A stretch of 64,000 nucleotides of DNA from Ilumatobacteraceae bacterium (GCA_033344875.1 JAWPMO010000001.1:3621595-3685594), one strand, 5' to 3'. Positions 1 through 8,647 are shown, counted from the stretch's first letter. Numbers and translations are program-made. Notes: generated by a model from the sequence alone, not told the origin.

Positions 1-135
1 GGTGCACCCCGACGACATCGACTGACAAGCAGCCACGGCGGTCAGGTCCGCGATCGGGCTCGGGCTGCGACCCAGGCCGCACGACTTGCAGCCGAGCTCG
101 GCGGCCGCACACCGACGGCCAACGAGATCGGTGTC

Positions 136-2046
136 TTGCGGGCGTGGACGAGTCTGGCGCAATGGGTCGGCACCGAGCGGGGAATGGCGGCGATCGGACG
201 CGTCGAGGAGCACTGGCCCGGCTACGGCGAGATCGCCGCCGGATCGATCCTCAACGCCTACTACACCGACACCGATGTCATCCTCGCGACGTGGGCGTGG
301 CTCGAGCGCCGCGGCGTCCGCGACGGCTATGGCTTCGAGCCAGGTTGTGGCAGGGGCGACTGGATCGCCGCTGCGCCAGAACGCATCCGCTTCGATGCGG
401 TCGACATCGATCCCGTGTCGGTCAAGGTCGCCCGCGCCTTGACGGGCGCCAACGTCACCGAATCGCGTATCGAGGAGTGGCACCTCGCCCGGAGCGACCG
501 CGCAACCGAGAACGGTGGCTATGACGTGGTGGTCGGCAACGTTCCGTTCTCATCTCACAAGCCCGGTGTCGGCAACCCGCACCGCGACAACCTGCACAAC
601 CTGGCAATCGCTCGATCGGTGGCGATGCTCCGACCGGGCGGTGTTGCAGCGGTGATCACATCGCGTTTCTCACTCGACTCCAGAGACCGGTCGTGGCGGC
701 AACGCCTCGCCGTCGAGGTCGATCTGGTCGCCGCCATCAGGCTGCCGTCGCGAACCCACCGTGAGGCCGGCACCGACGTCGTCACTGACCTGATGATCCT
801 GCGCCGCCCGCTACCCGGCGAGCAGCGACCGACCCCAGATTGGACCGAGGTCGAAGACCTGAGGCTCGACGAGAAGACCTCGACTCCGGTGAACCGGTAC
901 TGGCGCCAACATCCGGATCATGTGCTCGGCGTCGTCGAGCCCGGCGGTGCCTACCGACGAGAAAACTTCACCGTCACCGGCGACCGGCCGGCACACGAAT
1001 CGCTCGCCGCTGTGCTCGAGCGGGTCGAACTCAAGTGGGCGCCGACCGGACACGCACCTGCCATCGACGAACCGAAACCCATAGCGGCGAGCACGACCGC
1101 TGGACGGGCGCTGCCCGCCGGATCGATCGTGACCGACCCGTCCTCATCGACCGGATTCTCTCGCGACGGGCTCGAACATCTATGCGCAGCCAAGAACCGC
1201 AACCAGCTGCGGCTGCTGGTCACGATGAGGGACCGAGCGCTCGAATACCTCGACGCACCCACAGATGAGGGCCGCATCGAACTGGCGGACCTGTACGCCA
1301 ACTACCGCGACACCTATGACCAACCGCTCAACGCCTACGACCTCGTCGCCGTCAAACCGGTCAAACGCCGCAGCGACACTGACGACGACAACGTCGACGA
1401 GGCAACTGGGGAACGGACCCAGGTTCGTCGCCGCTACCCGAAGCTCGAAGGTTTCCGGACCGACCCGTCGTGGTGGTCCGTCGCTGCGCTCGAGGACTTC
1501 GACGACGACACCGGCCAGGCAACCCCCGCCGCAATCCTGCAACGTCCGATCCTCGACCCAAGCGGTGAACACTGGCCCGCCCGGGCGGCCACCATCGAGC
1601 AGGCCGTCGCCAACTCGCTCGCGCGCTGGCATCGCATCGACACCGACTACGTCGCCACGCAACTGGACGCGGATCCAGCGGCGGCGCTCCACCAACTCGC
1701 TGAGGTCGCCTTCCACACTCCGGAAGGGGAGTGGGAGCTCGCGGCCCACTACCTGTCTGGCGATGTCGTCGCCAAGCTCGACGCCGCGATCGCAGCAGCT
1801 CCTGACGACACCACGTTCGAACGCAACGTCGCGGCGCTGCGCAACGTGCAGCCGACACCGCTGACCGCAGCGGAGATCACTCCCGAGTTCGGCGTCACCT
1901 GGCTCGAGCCCGACGACATCGCCGCGTTCATCTCCGATCACGACGGCGGCAGCATCACGGTGAAGTACCACCCACCGACGGGGCAGTGGTCGTACGACGG
2001 CTACGGCTCCTCTCTGTCAAGAGGTGGGTTCGGGGTGGGCATATGA
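136..2046 (+). CDS. N12-class adenine-specific DNA methylase, N-terminal part, truncated at the C end
   Basis: This is a predicted adenine-N6 DNA methyltransferase of the large plasmid/phage methylase-helicase type. SAM-binding motif I is EPGCGRG (residues 68-74) and the catalytic motif IV is NVPF (135-138), a variant of NPPY/NPPF. A TLNAYYTD-like stretch (SILNAYYTD, 37-45) before motif I is typical of the family. Family proteins usually exceed 1000 residues because an SNF2-like helicase follows; here the frame stops at 636, shortly after GQWSYDGYGSS, next to an IS110 remnant. TTG at 136 is the first standard start, but the frame is open to position 1. Upstream codons read like family sequence (AARLAAELGGRTPTANE), so the true start is probably upstream, perhaps CTG at 22 overlapping the stop (23-25) of a preceding gene. 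Probably non-functional as a full enzyme. Confidence 0.7.
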   Translation: MRAWTSLAQWVGTERGMAAIGRVEEHWPGYGEIAAGSILNAYYTDTDVILATWAWLERRGVRDGYGFEPGCGRGDWIAAAPERIRFDAVDIDPVSVKVARALTGANVTESRIEEWHLARSDRATENGGYDVVVGNVPFSSHKPGVGNPHRDNLHNLAIARSVAMLRPGGVAAVITSRFSLDSRDRSWRQRLAVEVDLVAAIRLPSRTHREAGTDVVTDLMILRRPLPGEQRPTPDWTEVEDLRLDEKTSTPVNRYWRQHPDHVLGVVEPGGAYRRENFTVTGDRPAHESLAAVLERVELKWAPTGHAPAIDEPKPIAASTTAGRALPAGSIVTDPSSSTGFSRDGLEHLCAAKNRNQLRLLVTMRDRALEYLDAPTDEGRIELADLYANYRDTYDQPLNAYDLVAVKPVKRRSDTDDDNVDEATGERTQVRRRYPKLEGFRTDPSWWSVAALEDFDDDTGQATPAAILQRPILDPSGEHWPARAATIEQAVANSLARWHRIDTDYVATQLDADPAAALHQLAEVAFHTPEGEWELAAHYLSGDVVAKLDAAIAAAPDDTTFERNVAALRNVQPTPLTAAEITPEFGVTWLEPDDIAAFISDHDGGSITVKYHPPTGQWSYDGYGSSLSRGGFGVGI

Positions 2047-2127
2047 GGACGTCTGTTGGCGTGTGCCGTCCGCGTGATCAGCTCGCACCTCGAGGCTGAT
2101 TCTTCGTTGCGGCCACACCCCGAACCC
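2026..2127. repeat. 12-bp inverted repeat spanning the methylase/IS110 junction
   Basis: GGGTTCGGGGTG at 2026-2037 recurs as its exact reverse complement CACCCCGAACCC at 2116-2127. The pair encloses the point where methylase-like sequence ends and the non-coding 3' flank of the transposase begins. It could be a structured end of the insertion sequence or a terminator-like pairing. No function is assigned. Confidence 0.5.
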
Positions 2128-2137
2128 GACGCCGAGG

Positions 2138-3184
2138 TTAGACCGGGGTCGGTCGTGGTTGCATCGGCTTGCCGTTCATCCGCAGTGTCGCTGGTGACCG
2201 ATACGACGGTTCACCTTGTCGTGTCGATGGCCGGCGTGGCCAGGTGTCGTCTTGGGTTTGGTCGTCTTGCCGGTCGACTTGGAGTTGGCGCCACACGGCG
2301 TCGGTCACACGTCGTTTCAGACAGCGGAGTGCTTCGAGGCGGCTCTTGCCTTCGGCGATCTTGCGGCGGTAGTAGTCCCGTCCGGGGGTGTCGAATCTGA
2401 TCTGGGTGACCGCAGCCATGTGGATGGCTCGGTTGAGTTGACGGTTCCCGGAACGTGACAGTCGATGCCGGTTCACATCACCGGATGACACTGCGATCGG
2501 GGCGGTCCCGCAGTAGCTCGCGAAGTGATCACGGGTGGCGAAACGGGAGACGTCTTCGACCTCACCGAGAATCAACGCAGCGTTGATCGGCCCGACCCCA
2601 TACACCCGCGTCAACGTGGTGCCCGACGCCTTCACGGTGGCGTTGATGCGCTTGGTGATCTCATCGATCTTCAGATCCAGCCGGGCGATGTCGTCGATCA
2701 ACTCCATCGCGAGCTCAACCCGCATCTGATCGGCGACGTTGTCGACCTCAAGTGCTGTGAGCAGGTCAAACGCATGCTCAGCTGACAGTGACAGTCGCGC
2801 CCCACCCGAGATCAGTTCGCGCAAGAACCTGTGCAGCCGGCACACCGCGGAGGTGCGTGACCGCACGAGTTCGGTGCGTCGATCCGACAACAGTTTCAAC
2901 GCCACGTTCGGACCGTCAGGCTGCACCCGACGCAGATGCTTGGAGTGGATCGCAGCACGAGCGATCGCGACCGCGTCGGTGTGATCGGTCTTGGTGCCGT
3001 GCCCGGTCGAATACACCCTCACCCGAGTCGACAACTTCGCCGGCACATCGATCACCGTCTCACCCGCGGCGACAAGCCGTTGGGCGATGTTGCGGCCCAT
3101 CCCATTCGCACCCTCGACCGCCCAGACGAAGCGGCGTGGTTCACATACCAACAGAGCAAGCGGTCGGTTCGGGCGGCCGCTCAC
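2138..3184 (-). pseudogene. IS110-family transposase, 5'-truncated
   Basis: The frame encodes 348 residues of a DEDD-type IS110 transposase. The acidic residues present are E24 (WAVEG context) plus D67 and D70 (KTDHTDA). The C-terminal Transposase_20 region (about 188-275) has the YGVGP helix-hairpin, ASYCGTAP and the RHRLSRSGNRQLNRA segment, including the serine-containing IAVSSGD turn. Family members start with a conserved aspartate about 40 residues before the WAVEG motif; that part is absent here. The frame begins at a GTG only 20 bp from the divergently oriented excisionase start. I read it as a remnant that lost its 5' end, and so is not mobile on its own. The C-terminal tail beyond residue 310 is not recognisably family sequence. 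Confidence 0.75.
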
Positions 3185-3204
3185 GCTCCAGGAAGGGAGG
3201 TGTC

Positions 3205-3420
3205 ATGAGCAAGGGCAACACGACGTCGCCGAAGCACACTGCACCCGAGTGGTACGACGTGCCGAGTCTCGCCAACCTCCTTGGTGTGAGTGAGGGGTTC
3301 GTCCGCTCGATGGTCTACCGGCGAGAGATCCCTTATGCGAAGATCGGCAAGTTCGTTCGCTTCGATCCCAACGAGATCGACCTGTGGCTCACAGAGCGAC
3401 GCGTCGACGCGCTTTCATGA
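3205..3420 (+). CDS. Excisionase-like helix-turn-helix DNA-binding protein
   Basis: A 71-residue protein of the excisionase/HTH_17 (MerR-like winged helix) type. WYDVPSLANLLGVSEGFV (about 16-33) is the recognition helix-turn-helix, and KIGKFVRFDPNEIDLWL (46-62) is the following wing and helix. In integrative elements such proteins bend att DNA and bias the integrase towards excision. The start is fixed by a strong Shine-Dalgarno sequence, AGGAAGGGAGG, ending a few bases before the ATG at 3205. It stops 10 bp before the convergent integrase stop codon, the usual xis-int proximity. It could also act as an element transcriptional regulator. Confidence 0.75.
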   Translation: MSKGNTTSPKHTAPEWYDVPSLANLLGVSEGFVRSMVYRREIPYAKIGKFVRFDPNEIDLWLTERRVDALS

Positions 3421-3430
3421 TCGGGAGCTG

Positions 3431-4534
3431 TCAGAGCACGTCGCGTTCCGCTGTGATACGGATGTCCATTGCGGCTGCGATCTCCGCATCTCGCTGCGTC
3501 GACCTGTTCAGGTAGCGAACCGATGCATCGGACGTGGCGTGCCCCATCCGCGCCATCAGCTCCTTGATCGAGGCGCCAGCGCTCGCAGCCGTCGTGCTCG
3601 ACAGGTGGCGGAGCGAATGAAACCGAACGTTCGGGTCGACATCGGCGTTCGCCTTCGCCCTCTTCCAGTATGGAGTGAAGTACCGGTAGAGGAGGGGCCG
3701 GCCCTTGACCGACGTGAACACCAGGGCATCTCTGTCTTCTTCGGTGAACTCGTCGAGGTGTGCGCGCAGAAGCGCCGCTGTGCTCTCGGGGATGACGACG
3801 GTTCGATGAGCTGACGCCGTCTTCGGCTTGCCGAACGTTGCCCCAACGCCCCTCTCGAATGTGAGAGCGCGATCCACTCGGATAGTCGAGTGGTCGAGGT
3901 CGACGTGGCGACGAGCCAGACCTGACAGTTCGCCAAAGCGGAGCCCGGATGTCGCGGCCAGCCAGACCAATGCCCGGAATCGAGGCTCGATCTCATCGGC
4001 GAGACGTGCAACGTTGCCGTACGTGGGCAGTAGCCCTTCGTAGGTCTCCTCGCGCGCCGCACGCTTGATGTTGACCGGGTTGCTTCGCAAGTGGCCGTCT
4101 TCGACCGCTGTGCCCATGATGGTCCGAAACAATCGGTAGACCTTCGCTACCGTGTTCGCGGCGAGGTGCGTCTTGTGCAGTTGCCCGTACCACGTGCGGA
4201 CGGCGGCTGGAGTGATGTCGCGAAGCCGAACGGACTCGAAGCGTTCGAGGATCCACTTGAGCTGAGAGTCGTACGTATCGCGTGTGCGGGCACGAAGGTC
4301 GCGCTCGTCCAGCCATCGTCGTGCGTAGACCCCGAAGCGCTCGGAGCCCGCTGACGGGTTGATGTGTGCGCCACGGTTGAGATCGGTCTCGATCGACGCA
4401 AGCCAGACCCGCGCGTCGGCCTTCGTGCGGAACGTGTGATCTGCCGGCACCTGCCGACCGAGGTGCCAGTACCGGGCCTGAAAGCGTCCGCTGGGCATCT
4501 TCCGGATGGTGCCGAACTGGCGTGCTCTACTCAT
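3431..4534 (-). CDS. Tyrosine site-specific integrase
   Basis: This phage/ICE-type tyrosine recombinase catalyses strand exchange between element and chromosomal att sites. Counting from the ATG at 4534 (367 residues), an AP2-like arm-binding region (about 8-55) is followed by a SAM-like core-binding domain (65-155). The catalytic domain carries R199 (SGLRFGEL), H306-x-x-R309 (HSLRH), H332 (MGHATSD) and nucleophile Y341, the full R-H-R-H-Y set. The frame continues upstream to a GTG at 4645, but those 37 codons have no family character and the GTG sits inside a perfect hairpin, so I chose 4534. The gene points away from tRNA-Gly, whose 3' end lies 133 bp away, consistent with a tRNA attachment site. 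Confidence 0.9.
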   Translation of the reverse strand: MSRARQFGTIRKMPSGRFQARYWHLGRQVPADHTFRTKADARVWLASIETDLNRGAHINPSAGSERFGVYARRWLDERDLRARTRDTYDSQLKWILERFESVRLRDITPAAVRTWYGQLHKTHLAANTVAKVYRLFRTIMGTAVEDGHLRSNPVNIKRAAREETYEGLLPTYGNVARLADEIEPRFRALVWLAATSGLRFGELSGLARRHVDLDHSTIRVDRALTFERGVGATFGKPKTASAHRTVVIPESTAALLRAHLDEFTEEDRDALVFTSVKGRPLLYRYFTPYWKRAKANADVDPNVRFHSLRHLSSTTAASAGASIKELMARMGHATSDASVRYLNRSTQRDAEIAAAMDIRITAERDVL

Positions 4535-4666
4535 CTGTGCCGCCCTGTTGCGGTCTGTTCTAGGCACGTTGTAGGCACGAACACAGGTTAGACCTGGAAT
4601 CGACGACCGTCCAGGGTTCGTCGAAAACCGCAAGTGACCAGGCACTTTGCCTGGTCACTCGGTGAG
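4535..4666. other. Probable attachment-site region between integrase and tRNA-Gly
   Basis: This non-coding stretch between the integrase start and the tRNA 3' end is where element-encoded arm sites and the att junction normally lie. The core crossover site is probably within the tRNA 3' half (T-arm and anticodon-arm sequence). No second copy of that sequence occurs in the window, so the core cannot be delimited. Confidence 0.4.
4633..4659. terminator. Perfect 11-bp hairpin beside the tRNA
   Basis: AGTGACCAGGC at 4633-4643 and GCCTGGTCACT at 4649-4659 pair perfectly around a 5-nt loop (ACTTT). It lies downstream of the tRNA-Gly 3' end on the minus strand and just upstream of the integrase. 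It could terminate tRNA transcription before the integrase, or be an integrase/excisionase binding palindrome. Confidence 0.6.
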
Positions 4667-4737
4667 AGCGGATGAGGGGAATCGAACCCCCGTATTCAGC
4701 TTGGGAAGCTGATGTTCTACCATTGAACTACACCCGC
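4667..4737 (-). tRNA. tRNA-Gly (anticodon CCC)
   Basis: Read on the minus strand, the acceptor arm GCGGGTG pairs with CATCCGC. The D stem is GTTC/GAAC, the anticodon stem is TCAGC/GCTGA with loop TTCCCAA (anticodon CCC), and the T arm has loop TTCGATT between G- and C-rich stems. No CCA is encoded. The 3' end faces the integrase gene, making this the probable chromosomal target of the integrative element. Confidence 0.93.
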
Positions 4738-4856
4738 GAGGCCCGCTGGGCGGGCGTCCGACAGGTTAGCGGGCGGTGCCCTCGAGCGGGAATCGTCCGC
4801 TGGATGTTCTCCGGTGGGTTCCGTCTGCGCCGATCGCGGGTAGTCCTGAACCCGTC

Positions 4857-5903
4857 ATGTCACCGCCAGCCGCAGATCCATCCGACCCGAACGTGGTCGA
4901 CGTGACCGCGGAGCTCGCCGATGAGACCCAGGGTGGTGCGAGCGTGCCCGACACGGTCGTCGGCCGAGGTCGTGACGCTCGGCATCCGTTCCAGATCCCC
5001 CGCCTCGGCTGGAAGGACATCGCCTTCCGCGTGAAAGACGAGTGGGGCGACGACCACGTCGGGCTCAGTGCCGCAGCCGTGGCGTTCTACTCGTTCCTCG
5101 CGCTCATCCCGGCGCTCGCTGCGCTCGTGTCGATCCTCGGCCTCGTGGCACGAGGCAGGAATCCCGAGGAGGTCATCACCGACCTGTTCGGCGCGCTGCC
5201 CGACGAAGCACGCAGCTTGCTCACCGATCAGTTGGACACGATCTCGTCGCAGTCGTCCGGATCGTTGTCGTTCGGTCTGATCATCGGCGTCGCGCTGTCG
5301 CTGTGGACCGCGTCCGGCGCGATCGGTCAACTCGTCAACACGATCAACATCGCCTACGACGAGGAGGAGACCCGCAGCTGGTTCCATCGCAAGGCGATGG
5401 CGCTCGGCCTCACCCTCGGCGCGATCGTGTTCGTGGCGTTCGCCGTCTTCGTGGTCGTCGGCTTCCCCGAGCTGATCTCGCGCACCGGGCTCGGTGTCGG
5501 CACCCGTCGCCTCCTCAACATCTTGATCTGGCCGGGCCTCGCGTTGTCGTTCGGTGGCGCGCTCGCGCTGCTCTACCGCATCGCCCCCGACCGGAGCGCC
5601 GCGCACTGGAAGTGGGTGTCGGTCGGCTCGATCTTCGCCGTGCTGGCGTGGGTGGCGGTCACCCTCGGCTTCCGCTTCTACGTCTCCTCGTTCGGTTCGT
5701 ACAACGAGACCTACGGCTCGCTCGCCGCGGTCGTGGTGATCCTGCTGTGGCTCTGGCTCACGGCGGTCATCGTGTTGCTCGGTGCCGAGATCAACGCCGA
5801 GATCGAACACCAGACCGAGGTCGACACGACCGTGGGTGGCGACCAGCCGGTCGGCCGTCGCGGCGCGGTCAAGGCCGACACCCTCGGCAAGCTCCGCCAC
5901 TGA
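4857..5903 (+). CDS. YihY/BrkB-family inner-membrane protein
   Basis: A 348-residue polytopic membrane protein of the YihY/virulence factor BrkB family, once called ribonuclease BN. After an approximately 55-residue polar N-terminus comes the signature region GLSAAAVAFYSFLALIPALA (about 68-87). At least five further hydrophobic segments follow, and then a charged C-terminus. Its molecular function is not established in the family; transport or envelope roles have been proposed. The ATG at 4857 is preferred over an upstream GTG at 4776 because the extra codons look non-coding. It is flanked by the tRNA on one side and converges with the TrmO-like gene on the other. Confidence 0.85.
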   Translation: MSPPAADPSDPNVVDVTAELADETQGGASVPDTVVGRGRDARHPFQIPRLGWKDIAFRVKDEWGDDHVGLSAAAVAFYSFLALIPALAALVSILGLVARGRNPEEVITDLFGALPDEARSLLTDQLDTISSQSSGSLSFGLIIGVALSLWTASGAIGQLVNTINIAYDEEETRSWFHRKAMALGLTLGAIVFVAFAVFVVVGFPELISRTGLGVGTRRLLNILIWPGLALSFGGALALLYRIAPDRSAAHWKWVSVGSIFAVLAWVAVTLGFRFYVSSFGSYNETYGSLAAVVVILLWLWLTAVIVLLGAEINAEIEHQTEVDTTVGGDQPVGRRGAVKADTLGKLRH

Positions 5904-5927
5904 GCAGAGGAGACCGACCCCCGCCGC

Positions 5928-6446
5928 TCAGGCGTCGTCGTCGGCGATGTCGGGCCCTTCCCAGTAGCCGGCCATCAGCTCGCCGACCCAGGCCGGTTCG
6001 ACGACCTCGCCGCGCGGGAGGAACTCCCGCATCACCGGCTTGATGTCGAGCACCGGCGTGCCGTCGATCGCGTCGAGCCCCCGGACCCGAACCTCCCGAC
6101 CGTCGACGCCGACGAGCCGGCAGATCGTGACGGCCAGCCGGTTCGGTCGCTTGCTGCCGCGCTGGGCGAAGATGCCGACCCGCGGCCAGTCGGGGTTGCC
6201 ACGGGGGTGGCGGGCGTCGGTCGTGACCTCGTCGTCGGTCAGCGTGTGGAACCGGAAGATCACCTCGATGTGCGAGAAGGCGTCGAGCCCCATCAGCGAC
6301 TCGTCGGTGAACCGGTCGGTCAACGTGATCGTGGCGAACTCACGATCCCAGCCGTCGTCGCGCCGGTCGGTCCGCCCGCCGCCGACGAAGCCGATCGGTT
6401 CAATGCGGTGCTCCATGCCTCGATCCATACCGATGCCCGATGCCAT
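5928..6446 (-). CDS. TrmO-like (TsaA/UPF0066) tRNA m6t6A methyltransferase family protein
   Basis: This is a SAM-binding beta-barrel protein of the TsaA/TrmO family; E. coli TrmO N6-methylates t6A37 in tRNA-Thr. Recognisable family blocks are IEPIGFV near the N-terminus, LDAFSHIEVIFRFH (mid), HPRGNPDWPRVGIFAQRGSKRPNRL (the conserved R/P-rich SAM-site segment) and DIKPVMREF. The length of about 172 residues fits the family core. I chose ATG 6446 because GAGGAG lies 8 nt upstream; a GTG at 6455 overlaps the stop of the upstream PaiB-like gene (GTGA), so the two are probably translationally coupled. Whether it modifies tRNA or another substrate cannot be read from the sequence. Confidence 0.75.
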   Translation of the reverse strand: MASGIGMDRGMEHRIEPIGFVGGGRTDRRDDGWDREFATITLTDRFTDESLMGLDAFSHIEVIFRFHTLTDDEVTTDARHPRGNPDWPRVGIFAQRGSKRPNRLAVTICRLVGVDGREVRVRGLDAIDGTPVLDIKPVMREFLPRGEVVEPAWVGELMAGYWEGPDIADDDA

Positions 6447-6451
6447 GCAGC

Positions 6452-7075
6452 TCACTCCTCGTGACGTTGTCGGTCCATCGCATCGGCGACCCGATGAGCC
6501 CCGCGTCGATCGCCGGACCGTAGCCCGGCGATGGCGCCGTCGAGATCACCTGGCGGTTTGTTCTGGCTCAGCTTCCGCTTGGCGTCGACCCGCGTGACCT
6601 CGATCGAGATGCCGACGATCCCTCGGAGCAGCCCGTCGATGTAGGTGTCCGGGGCATCGTCGACCGACCACGGTGACGGCATCTCGGCCTCGTGATGATC
6701 GGTGAGGTCACGGACGAGCCGCAGCGTCCATTCGGGATCGTGGGTGACGAGCCGGCCGTGCAGATGCACGACCTCGTAGTTCCAGGTGGGCACGACCTTG
6801 CCGTGCTCGGCCTTCGATGGGTACCAACCCGCTGACACGTACGTGTCGCTGACCGGGACGACCAACAGTGCGTCGGCCGGTGCCGCAGCGAGCACCGGGT
6901 TCTGCCGGGCGAGGTGCGCTCGTACCAGGGTCGCGTCGTCGTCGATCAGGAACGGTGCGGGCGTGGAGACCAACCCGTCGGTACCGGCCACGGTGAGATG
7001 GCCGAACCCTGCCGCACGCGCCATCGTCGCGACGGCGCCGCGGTCGGACTCGGTGAAGTCGCGGGGCATGAACAC
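6452..7075 (-). CDS. PaiB-like FMN-binding negative transcriptional regulator
   Basis: A 207-residue split-barrel FMN-binding protein of the PaiB family (B. subtilis PaiB represses sporulation and protease genes). It begins MFMPRDFTESD, matching the usual family opening, and contains GTDGLVSTPAPFLID, the HLARQNPV segment and the central WYPSKAEHGKVVPTWNYEVVHLHG block that is diagnostic of the family. The GTG at 7075 is preferred because a TANNNT box (TACGGT, 7082-7087 on the minus strand) sits 6 nt upstream, which suggests a leaderless mRNA. Its stop overlaps the next gene (trmO-like). The regulatory target is unknown. Confidence 0.85.
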   Translation of the reverse strand: MFMPRDFTESDRGAVATMARAAGFGHLTVAGTDGLVSTPAPFLIDDDATLVRAHLARQNPVLAAAPADALLVVPVSDTYVSAGWYPSKAEHGKVVPTWNYEVVHLHGRLVTHDPEWTLRLVRDLTDHHEAEMPSPWSVDDAPDTYIDGLLRGIVGISIEVTRVDAKRKLSQNKPPGDLDGAIAGLRSGDRRGAHRVADAMDRQRHEE

Positions 7076-7128
7076 GCCGTCACCGTACTGACGGCCGGCG
7101 ACGTGGGTAGACCGGGAATCGGGGTCAC

Positions 7129-7134
7129 TAGAGT
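7129..7134 (+). promoter_or_regulatory. Candidate -10 box of a leaderless dcd transcript
   Basis: TAGAGT lies 8 nt before the dcd ATG, with a weak -35-like GTAGAC 16 bp upstream (7107-7112). Transcription would start at or next to the ATG. There is no Shine-Dalgarno sequence. Confidence 0.5.
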
Positions 7135-7142
7135 CGGCGAGC

Positions 7143-7715
7143 ATGATCCTCTCGGACCGGACCCTGCGCGAACAGTTAGCGGCGGGACGCATCGTGATCG
7201 ACCCGCTCGACGAGTCGCTGATCCAGCCGAGTTCGATCGACGTGCGGATCTCCAACCTGTTCCGCGTGTTCCGGAACCACACGCGCGCGGTCCTCGACGT
7301 GAAGGACGATCTGCAGGACCTCACCGAGTTGATCGAGATCGACGCCGACGACCCGGACGCGTCGTTCATGCTGCACCCAGGGGAGTTCGTGCTCGGGTCG
7401 ACGTTCGAACGGGTCGCGGTGCCCGACGACCTCGTTGGTCGCGTCGAGGGCAAGTCGAGTCTCGGCCGACTCGGCCTGCTGATCCACTCGACCGCCGGGT
7501 TCATCGACGCCGGATTCGACGGCCACATCACCCTCGAGCTCGCCAACGTCGCGAGCCTGCCGATCACGCTCTACCCGGGGATGAAGATCGGTCAGGTCAG
7601 CTTCATGCGGATGACCACCCCGGCCGACAACCCGTACGGCAAGGGTGCGGCGGGCTCGAAGTACCAAGGCCAACGTGGCCCCACCCCGAGCCGCTACTTC
7701 GAGAACTTCCGCTGA
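7143..7715 (+). CDS. dcd: dCTP deaminase (probably bifunctional dCTP deaminase/dUTPase)
   Basis: A 190-residue trimeric dUTPase-fold enzyme that converts dCTP to dUTP (or directly to dUMP) in thymidylate synthesis. The signatures are [14 protein letters not shown] (30-43), [10 protein letters not shown] (100-109), [18 protein letters not shown] (115-132) and the C-terminal phosphate-binding region ([13 protein letters not shown], 165-177). Full length matches the family. Actinobacterial relatives such as the M. tuberculosis enzyme perform both deamination and dUTP hydrolysis; the same is likely here but not provable by eye. It is transcribed divergently from the PaiB-like gene. Confidence 0.95.
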   Translation: MILSDRTLREQLAAGRIVIDPLDESLIQPSSIDVRISNLFRVFRNHTRAVLDVKDDLQDLTELIEIDADDPDASFMLHPGEFVLGSTFERVAVPDDLVGRVEGKSSLGRLGLLIHSTAGFIDAGFDGHITLELANVASLPITLYPGMKIGQVSFMRMTTPADNPYGKGAAGSKYQGQRGPTPSRYFENFR

Positions 7716-7783
7716 CCGGCGGCGCGACGGCGCGTCGTTCCTGGTGGTCCGATCGCCCGGGTCGACGGGCCGAGCGGTTCGGG

Positions 7784-7820
7784 GTGGTGCCGGTGAGCAT
7801 GAGCGTTCACCCGGCACCAC
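7784..7820 (+). terminator. Hairpin downstream of dcd
   Basis: GTGGTGCCGG-TGA (7784-7796) pairs with TCACCCGGCACCAC (7807-7820) with one bulged base and a loop of about 10 nt. It lies about 70 bp after the dcd stop, in the only feature-poor stretch (7716-7913) of this part. There is no T-run, so rho-independent termination is uncertain. Confidence 0.45.
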
Positions 7821-7913
7821 TGCGACGTCTCGCCCGGGAGCCGCTCCCGTGGCGTTCACTAGTGTTCCACTTCATGGACGGGCAGAACGGAACGATCGCA
7901 CGGAGTCGTTGCG

Positions 7914-8578
7914 ATGAGTGAATCGAAGTTGGAGGGCGGACCCGGCCCCGACTGGCGCCCGAGGAACGTCGTAAACACCTGCTCGACGTCGCGGCCGAGA
8001 TCGTCGAGCGCGAGGGTGTCTCGGAGCTCACGGTCGAACACGTCGCGCGGCGGGCGGGCGTCTCGCGCGGGCTGCTGTACGCCTATTTCGACAACCGTGC
8101 GGGGCTGTTGATGGCGCTCTGGGAACGGGTGTCGGCATTCTGGAACATCGAGACGATGCCGCCGATCGACGAGCAGCTCGAGGGGCGCACGGTCGAGGAG
8201 CTGTTCGAGGCGCGCCTGGTCGACAACACGCGGTGGTTCCTCGACAATATCGAGGAGGGCGGCATCGTCTACTACCGACTGATCTCGGAGCCGCAGCTCG
8301 AGAAGGTGTGGGAGGAACGGCGGCGCGAGATCCGGAAAGCCGATCTTGCTTGGTGGACCGAGCTGATCGTCAGGCTCGGGGTGCGGCCGGCGCGAGCGCA
8401 GGTCTGGGCAACGCTCTTCACCTCGGTGACGCCGGTCCTGTGGCCACTGATGGTGCGTGGTGAGGTGGAACGCGACGAGATCGAGCTGGTGATGTTCACC
8501 GCGGCTCGTTCCTCGCTCCAGGCCTTGCTCGCCGCCGAGCGGGACGACGCCGATCTCTCGGCGACCCGGGCGGGGTAG
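7914..8578 (+). pseudogene. TetR/AcrR-family regulator with an apparent N-terminal frameshift
   Basis: The DNA-binding half is clear in one frame: RLAPEERRKHLLDVAAE (from about 7949) followed by the TetR helix-turn-helix (LTVEHVARRAGVSRGLLYAYF, 8027-8089). It joins continuously to the ligand-binding half (ALWERVSAFWN... to 8578). That frame has no standard start: it reads back to TGA at 7919. The best start, ATG 7914 with GGAG 8 nt upstream, is in another frame. One missing base between about 7917 and 7940 would join them, giving a normal protein of about 221 residues. This is either a real frameshift or a sequencing error. The gene lies directly upstream of the sugar ABC operon, and the palindrome at 8648-8669 is a plausible operator. 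A separate short frame starts at TTG 8108. Confidence 0.7.
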
Positions 8579-8647
8579 ACCACCGCTGCGGCGTCGGCGC
8601 TCCACCTTGCGCGGCCACCGCGCCTTGTTGTACCGTCCGTCAACAAT

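Larger units (their letters stand above)
1..4667. mobile_element. Right end of an integrative element inserted at tRNA-Gly
   Basis: The segment left of the tRNA-Gly gene has the layout of a tRNA-targeted integrative element. A tyrosine integrase gene abuts the tRNA 3' end, a small excisionase-like HTH gene lies just beyond it, and an IS110-type transposase remnant and an N12-class DNA methylase fragment follow. These methylases are typically carried by plasmids, phages and ICEs. The other att site lies outside the window, so the total length is unknown. The right boundary is inferred from the tRNA position, not from a visible direct repeat. Confidence 0.65.

Noticed and set aside
4535-4645. 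Extension of the integrase to a GTG at 4645
   Set aside because: The 37 extra codons have no integrase character and cross a perfect hairpin; ATG 4534 gives the usual family start.
8108-8578. A separate short protein starting at TTG 8108
   Set aside because: It is the effector half of the TetR protein; the helix-turn-helix is directly upstream in the same frame.
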